Below are positions 48,451 through 56,925 of a DNA stretch of 64,000 nt, in pieces (within the stretch, counting starts at the first letter, position 1; every line of letters starts with the position of its first letter). The notes below the pieces were generated by a model, which did no database searches, was not told where the DNA came from, and worked only from the letters and a program-made list of their open reading frames with translations. Both the position numbers and the translations under genes were made by a program. This DNA comes from Salinibacterium hongtaonis (GTDB lineage Bacteria; Actinomycetota; Actinomycetes; Actinomycetales; Microbacteriaceae), in contig NZ_CP026951.1 in NCBI RefSeq assembly GCF_003065485.1, positions 2,666,001 through 2,730,000 on the forward strand, read 5' to 3'.

Positions 48451-49134
48451 TCACCGCGACCCTGTCTCTGTTTCGCTGCCTTCGACGCTGCGCATTGTGC
48501 CGTCAAGATGGGCTCGAAGGGTGGCGGCAGCGGCGTCGGGGCGACCGGCGAGCACGTGCTCGAGGAGTTCACGGTGTTCACGATCCACCGTCTCTCGTCG
48601 GCTTTCGGTCATCGCTTTGACCGACAGCTCCCGATAAATCTCGGCCTCGTCTCGGAGTGACCCGACCGTGACAAGGAGGCGGTCGTTACCCGCTTCAGCA
48701 CAGAGAACTTCGTGAAATCGCGTGTGCGCTTCACGCCACTCGTCCGACAGTGTCGGCTGCTCCACGTCGACGCCCGCCACCGCCAAAGCATCGAAGGCAG
48801 CCTGCACGGTGCGCACCCACTCGGCGGAGCCGTTCACTGCGGAGAGACGAACCGCCTCACCCTCAAGCAGCTGGCGGATCGCGGTGAGCTCGCGCAGATC
48901 GCGAAGCGAGGTCGAGACCACGTGGAACGAGCCGGTGTCAGACGCCACAACGAGGTGCTGGTCAACGAGGCGAAGCAGAGCTTGCTGCGCCACGCTCATC
49001 GACACGTTCAACGCCTCGGACAGATCGGCTACGACCACCTCTCGCCCTGTGCCCAAACGCCCGCGCACGATATCCGCCCGAACGGATTCCACCACGTCTC
49101 CCACATCCGCTCCCTGGCGACTTTCCCATGTCAT
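48451..49134 (-). CDS. GntR-family transcriptional regulator (FCD type)
   Basis: From the ATG at 49134 the protein has 227 residues (starts at 49155 or 49158 are possible). It has the GntR winged HTH (VVESVRADIVRGRLGTG, VADLSEALNVSMSVAQQALL) and an FCD-like ligand domain (IRQLLEGEAVRLSA, WREAHTRFHEVLCA, HRELLEHVLAGRPDAA). A type B operator lies 34 bp upstream of the start, suggesting autoregulation. It is followed 31 bp on by the IclR gene. Confidence 0.88.
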   Translation of the reverse strand: MTWESRQGADVGDVVESVRADIVRGRLGTGREVVVADLSEALNVSMSVAQQALLRLVDQHLVVASDTGSFHVVSTSLRDLRELTAIRQLLEGEAVRLSAVNGSAEWVRTVQAAFDALAVAGVDVEQPTLSDEWREAHTRFHEVLCAEAGNDRLLVTVGSLRDEAEIYRELSVKAMTESRRETVDREHRELLEHVLAGRPDAAAATLRAHLDGTMRSVEGSETETGSR

Positions 49135-49167
49135 GCGGCCAACCCTAGCGGCCATCATCCGCGACAC

Positions 49168-49182
49168 TTCCGTTATTCGGAA
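49168..49182. promoter_or_regulatory. Palindromic operator TTCCGTTATTCGGAA, type B
   Basis: This is the third copy of the 15-bp inverted repeat, close ahead of the GntR gene. Confidence 0.78.
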
Positions 49183-49228
49183 TAGTCGCCTGGCGCAGGT
49201 CTGACCCGACACCCCAAGGTCGGGCAAC

Positions 49229-49636
49229 TCAGCGCGACGGCAGCAGCTCCGCGAGCAGCGCTTCCACGCGCGCCTTGATGTCGTCGCGGATGGGGCGCAC
49301 CTCGTCGAGGCTTTTGCCCTTGGGGTCGTCGAGCTGCCAGTCGTCGTAGCGCTTGCCGGGAAAAATCGGGCAGACATCTCCGCAGCCCATTGTGATGACG
49401 GCATCCGAATCGCGCACCTGTTCGGTCGTCATGAGCTGCGGCACGCCCTGCGAGATGTCGATGCCTTCTTCGGCCATCACCTGAATGGCGACGGGGTTGA
49501 TCTCGGTGGCCGGCTCGGAGCCACCCGTGCGCACGTCGACCGCGCCATTCGAGAGGGCGCGCATGTATCCGGCGGCCATCTGCGAGCGGCCCGCGTTGTG
49601 GACGCAAACGAAGAGAACGGTGGGCTTGTCGGTCAT
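49229..49636 (-). CDS. arsC: Arsenate reductase, thioredoxin-/mycothiol-type
   Basis: The 135-residue protein has the low-molecular-weight phosphatase-like P-loop CVHNAGRSQM (Cys11, Arg17) and two further cysteines in GCGDVCPIFPGK (85 and 89). The pattern is that of LMW-PTP-fold arsenate reductases that reduce arsenate to arsenite. The ATG overlaps the ACR3 stop (ATGA), so translation is coupled. Confidence 0.92.
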   Translation of the reverse strand: MTDKPTVLFVCVHNAGRSQMAAGYMRALSNGAVDVRTGGSEPATEINPVAIQVMAEEGIDISQGVPQLMTTEQVRDSDAVITMGCGDVCPIFPGKRYDDWQLDDPKGKSLDEVRPIRDDIKARVEALLAELLPSR

Positions 49637-50721
49637 GATGCAACTTTCTCGGTGAGAGGGGCGGGGGTGTCTGCGGATGCTCGAAAGAGTCGACCGCGCA
49701 GCCACAGCGATACATAGACGAGAGCGACGAGCACGGGAACCTCGATGAGAGGGCCGACGATTCCGGCGAGGGCTTGCCCGCTGGTGGCGCCGAAGGTTCC
49801 GATGGCGACGGCGATGGCCAGCTCGAAGTTGTTGCCCGCTGCGGTGAAGGCGAGTGTCGCCGTGCGCTCGTAACCGAGCCCCACAAGGAGCCCGAGCCCG
49901 AAGCCGAGGAGGAATGTCACCACGAAGTAGGCGAGCAGGGGCAGCGCGATGCGGGCCACATCCCACGGCCTGTCGATGACCTGCTGCCCCTGGAGGGCAA
50001 AGAGCATCACGATCGTGAGCAGCAATCCGCCGACCGCGAGCGGGCTTATGCGGGGAAGAAACTTCTGCTCATACCAATCGCGCCCTCGAGTCTTCTCGCC
50101 GATTCGCCGCGAGAGATATCCGGCGAGAAGCGGGATGCCGAGAAAGATGATGACGCTGAGCGTGATCGCCCAGAACGAGAACTCGACGGAGGTCGTCGGC
50201 AGACCGAGCCAGCTCGGCAGCACCTGCAGGTAGAACCAGCCGAGCGCGCCGAACGCGCCAACCTGAAACACCGAATTGATGGCGACGAGAAACGCGGCGG
50301 CCTCGCGGTCTCCGCAGGCGAGGTCGTTCCAGATCATGACCATGGCGATGCAGCGCGCGAGCCCCACGATGATCAGTCCCGTGCGGTATTCGGGCAGGTC
50401 GGGAAGAAAGATCCACGCGAGGGTGAACATGAGCGCTGGCCCGACCAGCCAGTTCATGACGAGGGACGAGATCATCAGGGTGCGGTCTCGGGCAACCGCG
50501 CCAGCATCCGAATATTGCACCTTGGCGAGCACGGGGTACATCATCACGAGCAGGCCGACGGCGATAGGCACCGAGACCGAGCCAATCGTGAAGGCGTGCA
50601 GAAACTTGCCAACTGCGGGCGCGAACACGGCGAGAAGGAGTCCGGATGCCATGGCGGCGATGATCCAGACGGGGAGTAGTCGGTCTGTGGTGCCGAGGCG
50701 GGCGGGGGCCTGCGTGGACAT
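49633..50721 (-). CDS. ACR3-type arsenite efflux permease
   Basis: From the ATG at 50721 the protein has 362 residues with ten membrane segments. It carries the ACR3 motif GLARCIAMVMIWNDLACGD with the conserved Cys, and AGNNFELAIAVAIGTFG. It exports arsenite made by arsC. A longer upstream frame crosses the arsR promoter and is rejected. It is the first gene of the minus-strand arsenic unit. Confidence 0.95.
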   Translation of the reverse strand: MSTQAPARLGTTDRLLPVWIIAAMASGLLLAVFAPAVGKFLHAFTIGSVSVPIAVGLLVMMYPVLAKVQYSDAGAVARDRTLMISSLVMNWLVGPALMFTLAWIFLPDLPEYRTGLIIVGLARCIAMVMIWNDLACGDREAAAFLVAINSVFQVGAFGALGWFYLQVLPSWLGLPTTSVEFSFWAITLSVIIFLGIPLLAGYLSRRIGEKTRGRDWYEQKFLPRISPLAVGGLLLTIVMLFALQGQQVIDRPWDVARIALPLLAYFVVTFLLGFGLGLLVGLGYERTATLAFTAAGNNFELAIAVAIGTFGATSGQALAGIVGPLIEVPVLVALVYVSLWLRGRLFRASADTPAPLTEKVAS

Positions 50722-50747
50722 TCGTTCCCTCGATGGTCGCTGCGGTG

Positions 50748-50795
50748 AATATCGATTACCGTCGATACAAACTATCCGGCTATATCGACGAATGT
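50748..50795. promoter_or_regulatory. Divergent ars promoter with ArsR-type inverted repeats
   Basis: The words TCGATA and TATCGA occur here as inverted pairs (ATCGATTACCGTCGATA, then TATATCGACGAATG). Such TCGA-rich repeats between divergent arsR and efflux genes are where ArsR usually binds. Assignment is by position. Confidence 0.65.
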
Positions 50796-50818
50796 CAATG
50801 TAGTGGCAAGATAGGAGC

Positions 50819-51169
50819 ATGTCGCCCACCGAGCTGCTCCCCCTCACCGACGTCATCGCATGCTGCGCCCCGATCGCGCGGGAGGCGATCAGCGCCGAAA
50901 ACGCCGAGAAGCTCGCCCGCTCACTCAAGGCCGTCGCCGACCCGTCGCGCATCCGCATCATCTCCCTCGTGGCATCCGCCAACGACTCCGAGGTGTGCGT
51001 CTGCGACTTCCTGGAACCCCTCGGCCTGGGCCAGCCGACCGTGTCGCACCACCTCAAGATTCTCGTCGAAGCGGGCATACTCACCCGCGAGAAGCGGGGC
51101 ACGTGGGCCTATTACCGCCTGGTTCCCGGCGCGCTCGATTCACTGGGCGCGCTGCTCACAAGCGCATAG
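50819..51169 (+). CDS. arsR: ArsR/SmtB-family metalloregulator
   Basis: The 116-residue protein has the ArsR winged HTH (LGLGQPTVSHHLKILVEAGIL) and the metal-sensing motif EVCVCDF at the start of that helix region. It represses the arsenic genes until arsenite binds. The ATG follows ATAGGAGC. It is divergent from the ACR3-arsC pair. Confidence 0.94.
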   Translation: MSPTELLPLTDVIACCAPIAREAISAENAEKLARSLKAVADPSRIRIISLVASANDSEVCVCDFLEPLGLGQPTVSHHLKILVEAGILTREKRGTWAYYRLVPGALDSLGALLTSA

Positions 51170-51218
51170 GCGGGCAGCGCTAGCCGCAACGGCGATTGCT
51201 GTCCGCCTGCCCCGCACG

Positions 51219-52919
51219 TTAGTGCGTGTCGAAGAGCTCCTGGTAGGCCTTGACCGCCGCAATCGTCGAAGCGCGTTCGTCGGGAGTCGGGGCGGCCGGG
51301 TTGGCCGCAATCGGAAGCGAGCCGAGCTTCATGAGCGAGGCCATGAGGAGCAGGCGCGCCTTGATCGACGTAAGATTCGAGCCGGCGATCATGATCGGCG
51401 TCGGGTCGGCGAAGCCCTCAGGCGCGCCGCGACCAGCACCAACGACGGGGATACCACTGAAGACTGCGCGCTCGAGGAGCGACATCGACGCCTTCGATGG
51501 GAGCCGGCCGTAGGGCACGAGCCCCTCCGCAACGATGCCCCCGAGACGACCGAGCGCGAGTTTCTGGTCAAGCATGGCCTTCAGCACGGGCAGGTCGTCG
51601 ACCGTCGCGTCCCACTCCTCGTCGAAGTAGCCACCCTCCTTCACGATCGAGACCGACGGAATGGCATCCTCGGTGATCTTGCCCGCCGCATCCTTGATAG
51701 CAACGTTGACCATCGTGAGTGCGCCGTCGACCGTGGCTGCCGCCTTCACCGTGTCGGGCAGCACCGTCGTGCGGAGCTCGGAAAGGTACGTGTGCTTGTA
51801 GGCGGGCAGGTACGTGAGGTGGATCGCGCCCGCGTGGGTTGTCTGGCCGATGATGCCGCCGTGGCCGCCCGTCGCACGGTAGTTGCCTGGGCGCGCATCC
51901 GACTTGTAGACCTCGCGCGCCGCGAAATACTGCTGCTCCTCGATTACGACGACGCCACAGCGGTTGCGGCCGCTGGCATCCGCCCACCGCCCTGACGCTA
52001 TGAACGACACCGAGTCGACGATGTTTTTGGGCCCGTCGGCACTGATGAGCCCCTGCGGGCGCTGGGCCGAGTTGCCGCAGACGGGAATGGTCGTGTCGAT
52101 GAGGAGGCTCATCCAATAGGCGGTCTCTTCCACCTGAGGGCTGCCCTGCGTCCAAATCACGCCGTCGTAGTCGCCCGATGATGCGACCGCCTGCACGTCG
52201 TTCGTGATCTTCGCCAGCGACGGGCGTGCTGGCACCGACGAGAGGTGCACGGGCTTGTAGCCGTTGAAGTGGCGCCCCCTCGTCTCGGGCTCGATATCAC
52301 CCTCACCCATGTCGCGGCGTTTCTTGGCGGGGAGCCCCTTGGTGTAGCCGGCCGGCGGGGCGACTCGGTAAAAGTCGACGATGGCGCGCGACGAGATCGA
52401 GCTCGCCGTGCCCTTGTCTTCGATGCCGAGCCGGTCGATCTCTTCAAAGCTCCACGATCCGTCGGGGAAGAATCCTTGGCGCGCCACGGATTCCGGGCCG
52501 AGGGGCACCGCCATCTCCTCCTCCCAAGGGCTGCCGTCCGCCTGCACGGCCATGTACGGCAGGGGATACAGCCCGTCCTCGGGGTGAAGGTCGATCGCGT
52601 AGACCGGCACGTCGTCGTCGCTCATGGGTCCATCTCGCACGACACCGTCTCTGCCCACCCAGCCGTCGGGCGGGCCATAAAGTTCCGAGGCATCCGATTC
52701 GAGCGGATGCGCCGAGAATTGCTCCACGTACACCTTCGCGGGCAGCGCGAGACGCTGCGAGCGCAGCGCGTCGAACCGGAGTGGCTCGCCCGTGGCATCG
52801 GTGAGCGGCGGCAGCCCTAGCCTCGCGCGCGCCTTGTTCGAGGTGACGAGTGGGGGAGTGTTCTGAATGGTCGCGGTGGGACCGCTGAGGTGGGCGATGC
52901 GGGGCTTTGATGCGGTCAT
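51219..52919 (-). CDS. Divergent asparaginase-like protein, 566 aa
   Basis: From the ATG at 52919 the protein is far longer than usual asparaginases (about 330). An N-terminal LSGPTATIQNTPPL replaces the TGGTI region, and GVIWTQGSPQVEETAYWMS replaces the HGTDT region. The following VCGNSAQRPQGLISADGPKNIVD is a good asparaginase match. The central insert (DMGEGDIEPETRGRHF, etc.) is unassigned. The usual Thr nucleophile pair looks altered, so amide hydrolysis by the standard mechanism is uncertain. It leads into an MFS-hydrolase-ABC importer cluster. Confidence 0.75.
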   Translation of the reverse strand: MTASKPRIAHLSGPTATIQNTPPLVTSNKARARLGLPPLTDATGEPLRFDALRSQRLALPAKVYVEQFSAHPLESDASELYGPPDGWVGRDGVVRDGPMSDDDVPVYAIDLHPEDGLYPLPYMAVQADGSPWEEEMAVPLGPESVARQGFFPDGSWSFEEIDRLGIEDKGTASSISSRAIVDFYRVAPPAGYTKGLPAKKRRDMGEGDIEPETRGRHFNGYKPVHLSSVPARPSLAKITNDVQAVASSGDYDGVIWTQGSPQVEETAYWMSLLIDTTIPVCGNSAQRPQGLISADGPKNIVDSVSFIASGRWADASGRNRCGVVVIEEQQYFAAREVYKSDARPGNYRATGGHGGIIGQTTHAGAIHLTYLPAYKHTYLSELRTTVLPDTVKAAATVDGALTMVNVAIKDAAGKITEDAIPSVSIVKEGGYFDEEWDATVDDLPVLKAMLDQKLALGRLGGIVAEGLVPYGRLPSKASMSLLERAVFSGIPVVGAGRGAPEGFADPTPIMIAGSNLTSIKARLLLMASLMKLGSLPIAANPAAPTPDERASTIAAVKAYQELFDTH

Positions 52920-52930
52920 CGGCTGCCTTT

Positions 52931-54196
52931 CTACTGACGGGATGCGGATGGCGGCTCTTCGACGATGTCGTCGAGCAGTTCTGATTCGGCGAGGTCGATC
53001 GAAGCGTCGGAACCTTGTGGCCGGTGGAAATGAAGGAGCACGGCGCACAGCACACCGACAGCGGCTGCGGCACCGCCCACGACGAGGAAGGCGGCACTGA
53101 GCCCCGCGAATGCGGAGACCCCGCCGAACCCAGCAGGGCTCGCGAGGAGGGCCGCCTGGTTGCCGGTCGAGCGCAACCCGGAGGCGATGCCTAGCTGACT
53201 CTTTGGCACCTCCTCCGACAGGAGCGTGAGCGAGAGCGGCTGGGCGAAGCCGAGGGCAAGGCCGTTGACCGCCGCGACCGCGAGAAGGTAGGTCATGTTG
53301 CCCGGCGCGATGGTCGCCATCATCGCCGTCGTCGCGCCAACGACGAGCACGAGTCCGACGAAAACTGGCACCCCGAAGACTCGCAGCCACGGTGCGAAAA
53401 ACGGTCGGGCGGCGAAGCCCGCAACGGCACTCACGCTGATGACAATGCCGATCTGCCACTGCTCGAGCCCGGCGCCGTGGAGCAGAAGCGGTTGCCAGGC
53501 CGAACGGATGTCGTGGAGCATGAGCGCGGTGAAGCTCACGAGCACCGCAATGACGACGGCGGGGTTGCGCATGAGCGTGAACGCTTCGGCGTAGGGCCGG
53601 ATGATCGGGAGTTTCTTGCCGAGACGGCGCACGGCCGTCTTGGGCGCCCTCGCAATCGCGACGATGAGAAGCGTGAGGCCGAGCGCCGCGTAGACGCCGT
53701 AGGCCACGGCATAGCTGAAGAAGCTCTCGAGCGCCCCTCCGAGGGCTGGCCCGACCATCTGCCCGAAGGACACGAAGAGCGTGAAGGTAGCGATGCGGCG
53801 AGCGCGGTCATCCCGCGACTCGTCGCCAGCACCCGTCGTGATGGAGGTTTGGAGGCTTACCCAAACGCACAGCGTTCCGAGCCCCAGAATGACCTGGCTC
53901 ACAATGACGGCGGTGAGGGTGGGGATGAGCATGATCGTTCCGCCCGCCACCATGAGCACGCCACCCACGATAAGGATGGGGCGCCCGCCCCAATTGTCGA
54001 CGAACCCTCCGATGAGCACCGCCAGGATGGTGGGGAAGATCGAGAAAGCCGCGAGCGCGATGCTCGCCTCCACGGCCGTGCCCCCGAGACTCAGGACATA
54101 GGTGCCGATGAGCGGTCGCATCATTGCGTGGGCGGTCCAGTAAAGGACGCCGAGGGCCGCGAGTCCCGCGGCCCCGGCGCCATGACGACGTGGCAT
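52931..54196 (-). CDS. MFS transporter
   Basis: The 421-residue protein starts at the ATG at 54196 and has twelve membrane segments, GGFVDNWGGRPILIVGG (motif A-like) and SEEVPKSQLGIASGLRSTGNQ. It ends with an acidic cytoplasmic tail. It lies between the asparaginase-like gene and the cysteine hydrolase on the same strand, so it probably moves a substrate or product of these enzymes. Confidence 0.9.
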   Translation of the reverse strand: MPRRHGAGAAGLAALGVLYWTAHAMMRPLIGTYVLSLGGTAVEASIALAAFSIFPTILAVLIGGFVDNWGGRPILIVGGVLMVAGGTIMLIPTLTAVIVSQVILGLGTLCVWVSLQTSITTGAGDESRDDRARRIATFTLFVSFGQMVGPALGGALESFFSYAVAYGVYAALGLTLLIVAIARAPKTAVRRLGKKLPIIRPYAEAFTLMRNPAVVIAVLVSFTALMLHDIRSAWQPLLLHGAGLEQWQIGIVISVSAVAGFAARPFFAPWLRVFGVPVFVGLVLVVGATTAMMATIAPGNMTYLLAVAAVNGLALGFAQPLSLTLLSEEVPKSQLGIASGLRSTGNQAALLASPAGFGGVSAFAGLSAAFLVVGGAAAAVGVLCAVLLHFHRPQGSDASIDLAESELLDDIVEEPPSASRQ

Positions 54197-54200
54197 TCGA

Positions 54201-54845
54201 TCAGGCCGTGAGCTCGGCCGGGATCGGGGACCACCTCGAGATGAGCTCGTCTGAGTCGAGCACCGCCCCGAACATCCCTTGCACGTTCCTGATGGTGCCC
54301 TCGTGCAACTCGGGCTCATACGCCGCGCTGCAGTCGGGAACGAGGGCGACGTTGTATTCAAGGAAAAGCCCGTCGCGCAGGGTGGATTCCACGCACACGT
54401 TCGTCGCTACCCCTGTGAGGACGATTGTCTTCACACCCGCCGTCGTGAGCACCATGTCGAGGTCGGTGCCCGCAAAGGCCGAATACCGGTGCTTGTTGAC
54501 GACGAGGTCGCCCGGCTTGGGGGCGACGACGTAGAAGTCGGCACCCCACGTGCCCGTGCGGCAGTTCGGATCGTATTCCGGGGTGTCGATGTCGCCCATC
54601 CGCGTGTTCCACACGCGCGAGTCGACGGTGAGGTCGTGCGTCGTCTGGATGAAGATGACGGTCGCGCCTGCGGCCCGCGCCTCCTCGATCAGCGTCTCGA
54701 GTCGCGGCACCATCTCGACAGCGGCCGACACATCGTGGCCCTTTCGAGCGGAGACGCCGTCCGGATGGCAGAAGTCGTTTTGCACGTCGACAACGATGAG
54801 CGCGGCGGTCTCTGGAGCGAAACGCTCCGCGGAGTAGGTAGCCAT
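54201..54845 (-). CDS. Isochorismatase-family cysteine hydrolase, RutB/biuret-hydrolase-like
   Basis: The 214-residue protein has the catalytic triad Asp20 (VVDVQNDFC), Lys118 (VVNKHRYSAF) and Cys151 (TGVATNVCVEST). Motifs KHRYSAF and GVATNVCVESTLRDG are those of ureidoacrylate amidohydrolase (RutB) and biuret hydrolase relatives. It should cleave an amide or carbamoyl bond in the cytoplasm. It sits between an MFS and an SsuA-like binding protein gene in one run. Confidence 0.93.
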   Translation of the reverse strand: MATYSAERFAPETAALIVVDVQNDFCHPDGVSARKGHDVSAAVEMVPRLETLIEEARAAGATVIFIQTTHDLTVDSRVWNTRMGDIDTPEYDPNCRTGTWGADFYVVAPKPGDLVVNKHRYSAFAGTDLDMVLTTAGVKTIVLTGVATNVCVESTLRDGLFLEYNVALVPDCSAAYEPELHEGTIRNVQGMFGAVLDSDELISRWSPIPAELTA

Positions 54846-54871
54846 GTCTGTTTCTCCTTCCGTGGTTGGAA

Positions 54872-55900
54872 TCAGCAGTCGCCCGTGAACGTCATGGTCG
54901 CGACGGTCTCGTAGCTCTGCTTTATGGAGGAGTCGTCGAGAATCTTCCCTGCGCGAGCGACCTTAAGGTTGGTCTCAATGGCGGCCTTCGAGAGACAGCT
55001 GCCGTCCCAGAGTTCGTCTTCGTAGGCACGGTCGAGCGTTGCCTTGAGTGCTGCGGGGTCGAGCGTGGCGAACTCGCGCTGTGCGAGTTCAAAGGCATAT
55101 TCGGGGTCGCCCTCAATGAGCTCCTGGCCCTTAATGAGCGCGGTGACGAAGCGCTGGATGAGGCCTGGGTTTTCATCGATCGTCTTGGTGGGAACGACGA
55201 TGGACGAATATGCGTAGGCGCCGAGCTCGGCCGGCACGTTGAGGAACGGCTGACCCCACAGGCCCTGAGCGATGCCGAGGCCGAGCTGTGGCTCCGCGAC
55301 CACGGCGATGTCTGCGGCCCCCGCATTCATGGCCGAGGGGATCGCTGACGAGTCCTCAAGCTCCTGGAGGATCGTGTCCGTGTCGGGGTCGAGCCCGCTC
55401 TCGATGAGGATGTGGCGGAGGATCGCGTTCGGGGTGCCTCCGTGGCGACCACCGACGATGGTCTTGCCTTCGAAGTACTTGCCGAGGTCTTCGCCAGCCT
55501 TCGGCTCTTCGCCCTCGGGGGCGACGAAGTAGACGTTGCCGCGATTGACGACGTTGACGACGCCCTTGAGGCTCGCTCCCTTGACGTTGGCCACAGCGCC
55601 GGACTCGACACCGCCGATGAAGCCGAAGACCTCGCCGGAGAGCACGGAGCTGACGTGCCCGCCGCCGGTGAGTGTCGTCACCTCAACGGTGATGCCCTCC
55701 TCTTCGAATGCGCCGGATTCGATGGCCGCGTATAAGGGCAGGTAGCCGATGCCGTGCACCGGCTCGGCGATCGTAATGGTGACCGGCACGTCGCCTCGTG
55801 ACTCCGGGCTGCTACTGGCGGGCGCAGCGCATCCGTTCAGCCCGAGGGAAACGAAGACAAATGCTGCGATGGCGGGAAGTGTGGCGTTTTTCGTGATCAC
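54872..55900 (-). CDS. ABC importer substrate-binding lipoprotein, SsuA/ThiY type
   Basis: From the GTG at 55900 (GAAAGGAACC site) the protein has 342 residues. A lipobox LGLNGC is followed by an NMT1/SsuA domain (HGIGYLPLYAAIESGAFEEEGI, GGRHGGTPNAILRHIL, DIAVVAEPQLGLG). It binds a small N- or S-compound outside the membrane for the permease and ATPase encoded upstream at 56028-57771. The ligand is unknown. Confidence 0.9.
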   Translation of the reverse strand: MITKNATLPAIAAFVFVSLGLNGCAAPASSSPESRGDVPVTITIAEPVHGIGYLPLYAAIESGAFEEEGITVEVTTLTGGGHVSSVLSGEVFGFIGGVESGAVANVKGASLKGVVNVVNRGNVYFVAPEGEEPKAGEDLGKYFEGKTIVGGRHGGTPNAILRHILIESGLDPDTDTILQELEDSSAIPSAMNAGAADIAVVAEPQLGLGIAQGLWGQPFLNVPAELGAYAYSSIVVPTKTIDENPGLIQRFVTALIKGQELIEGDPEYAFELAQREFATLDPAALKATLDRAYEDELWDGSCLSKAAIETNLKVARAGKILDDSSIKQSYETVATMTFTGDC

Positions 55901-56027
55901 GCTGGTTCCTTTCGTTAGTGCAGGGATGAGGCGGTGGGCGGGAAGGAGCACGCTGACGCGCTCGGTGAGCGCTGGTTGGCGGCGGATCGCTGTGTGGGGC
56001 TGTGCTCTGCAGTGGCTGTTGCGGGCA

Positions 56028-56924
56028 TCAGCTGTGGACGACACCCTTTCTGAGCCAACGCTCGAGCACGGCGACGACGACGTATAGGAGCGCGGAGAGG
56101 AAGGCGAGGGTGAACACGCCTACCCAGATGAGAGCGATGTCGTAGGTCGAGCCCGCGTACTGGATCATGCGGCCGAGGCCCTCGCGCGAGCCGATGTACT
56201 CGCCGACGACGGCTCCCGTGAGGGCAAGACCGATGGCGATGCGGAGGCTCGAGATCACCCAGGGGATGACGGAGGGAAAGACGACCTTCTGGAAGACCTG
56301 CCACTTGGAGGCGCCCAGTGAGTACAAGAGCGTCACGAGGTCTTTATCGACGGCGCGTACGGCTGTGTAGGTGTTTAGGATTTGGATGACGATGACGATC
56401 GCGACGGCCATGGCGATCTTCGATGAGATGCCGATGCCGAGCACGAGCACGATGATGGGGGCGAGCGCGAGCTTCGGCATAGCCTCAAACGCGATGACCA
56501 TCGGTTCGGCGACGAGCGCGTAGGTTCGCGACCACCAGAAGGAGAGCCCGATCGCGACCCCGCCGATGACCCCGATAAGGAACCCGGCGATGGTCGAGCC
56601 GAAGGTGAAGCGCGCGTTCACCCACAGGTCGCCATTTTGGATGGTGATGATCGCCGTTTTGAAGATGCGACTGGGCTGGCTCCAAAAGAACGGGTCGATC
56701 CATCCCAACGTCGCCCCGATTTCCCAGAAGGCGACGACGACGACAATGACGCCGATGCGGAGCGAGTTGACTCGCCACGAGGCAGGCTCTTTCTCGAGCC
56801 GGCGACGCCGGGGAATGGGTCGCAGGGTGTCTCGCAACTGGCCGAGCTTCGTGAGCGCGTCGGCCGTGCCAGGGGCGACCGGGGTCGCAGTGGTGGCCGA
56901 CGCCTGGATTGCAGTGTCAGCCAT
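56028..56924 (-). CDS. ABC importer permease, SsuC/TauC type
   Basis: From the ATG at 56924 the protein has 298 residues; the long upstream frame is out of the ATPase frame and rejected. After a 45-residue polar N-terminus come six membrane segments and the EAA loop LYSLGASKWQVFQKVVFPS, with GEYIGSREGLGRMI. It forms the channel of the importer and starts 1 bp after the ATPase stop. Confidence 0.93.
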   Translation of the reverse strand: MADTAIQASATTATPVAPGTADALTKLGQLRDTLRPIPRRRRLEKEPASWRVNSLRIGVIVVVVAFWEIGATLGWIDPFFWSQPSRIFKTAIITIQNGDLWVNARFTFGSTIAGFLIGVIGGVAIGLSFWWSRTYALVAEPMVIAFEAMPKLALAPIIVLVLGIGISSKIAMAVAIVIVIQILNTYTAVRAVDKDLVTLLYSLGASKWQVFQKVVFPSVIPWVISSLRIAIGLALTGAVVGEYIGSREGLGRMIQYAGSTYDIALIWVGVFTLAFLSALLYVVVAVLERWLRKGVVHS

Positions 56925-56925
56925 G

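Noticed and set aside
49774-50679. A 301-codon plus-strand frame
   Set aside because: Antisense to ACR3; its product is highly charged and of no recognisable kind.
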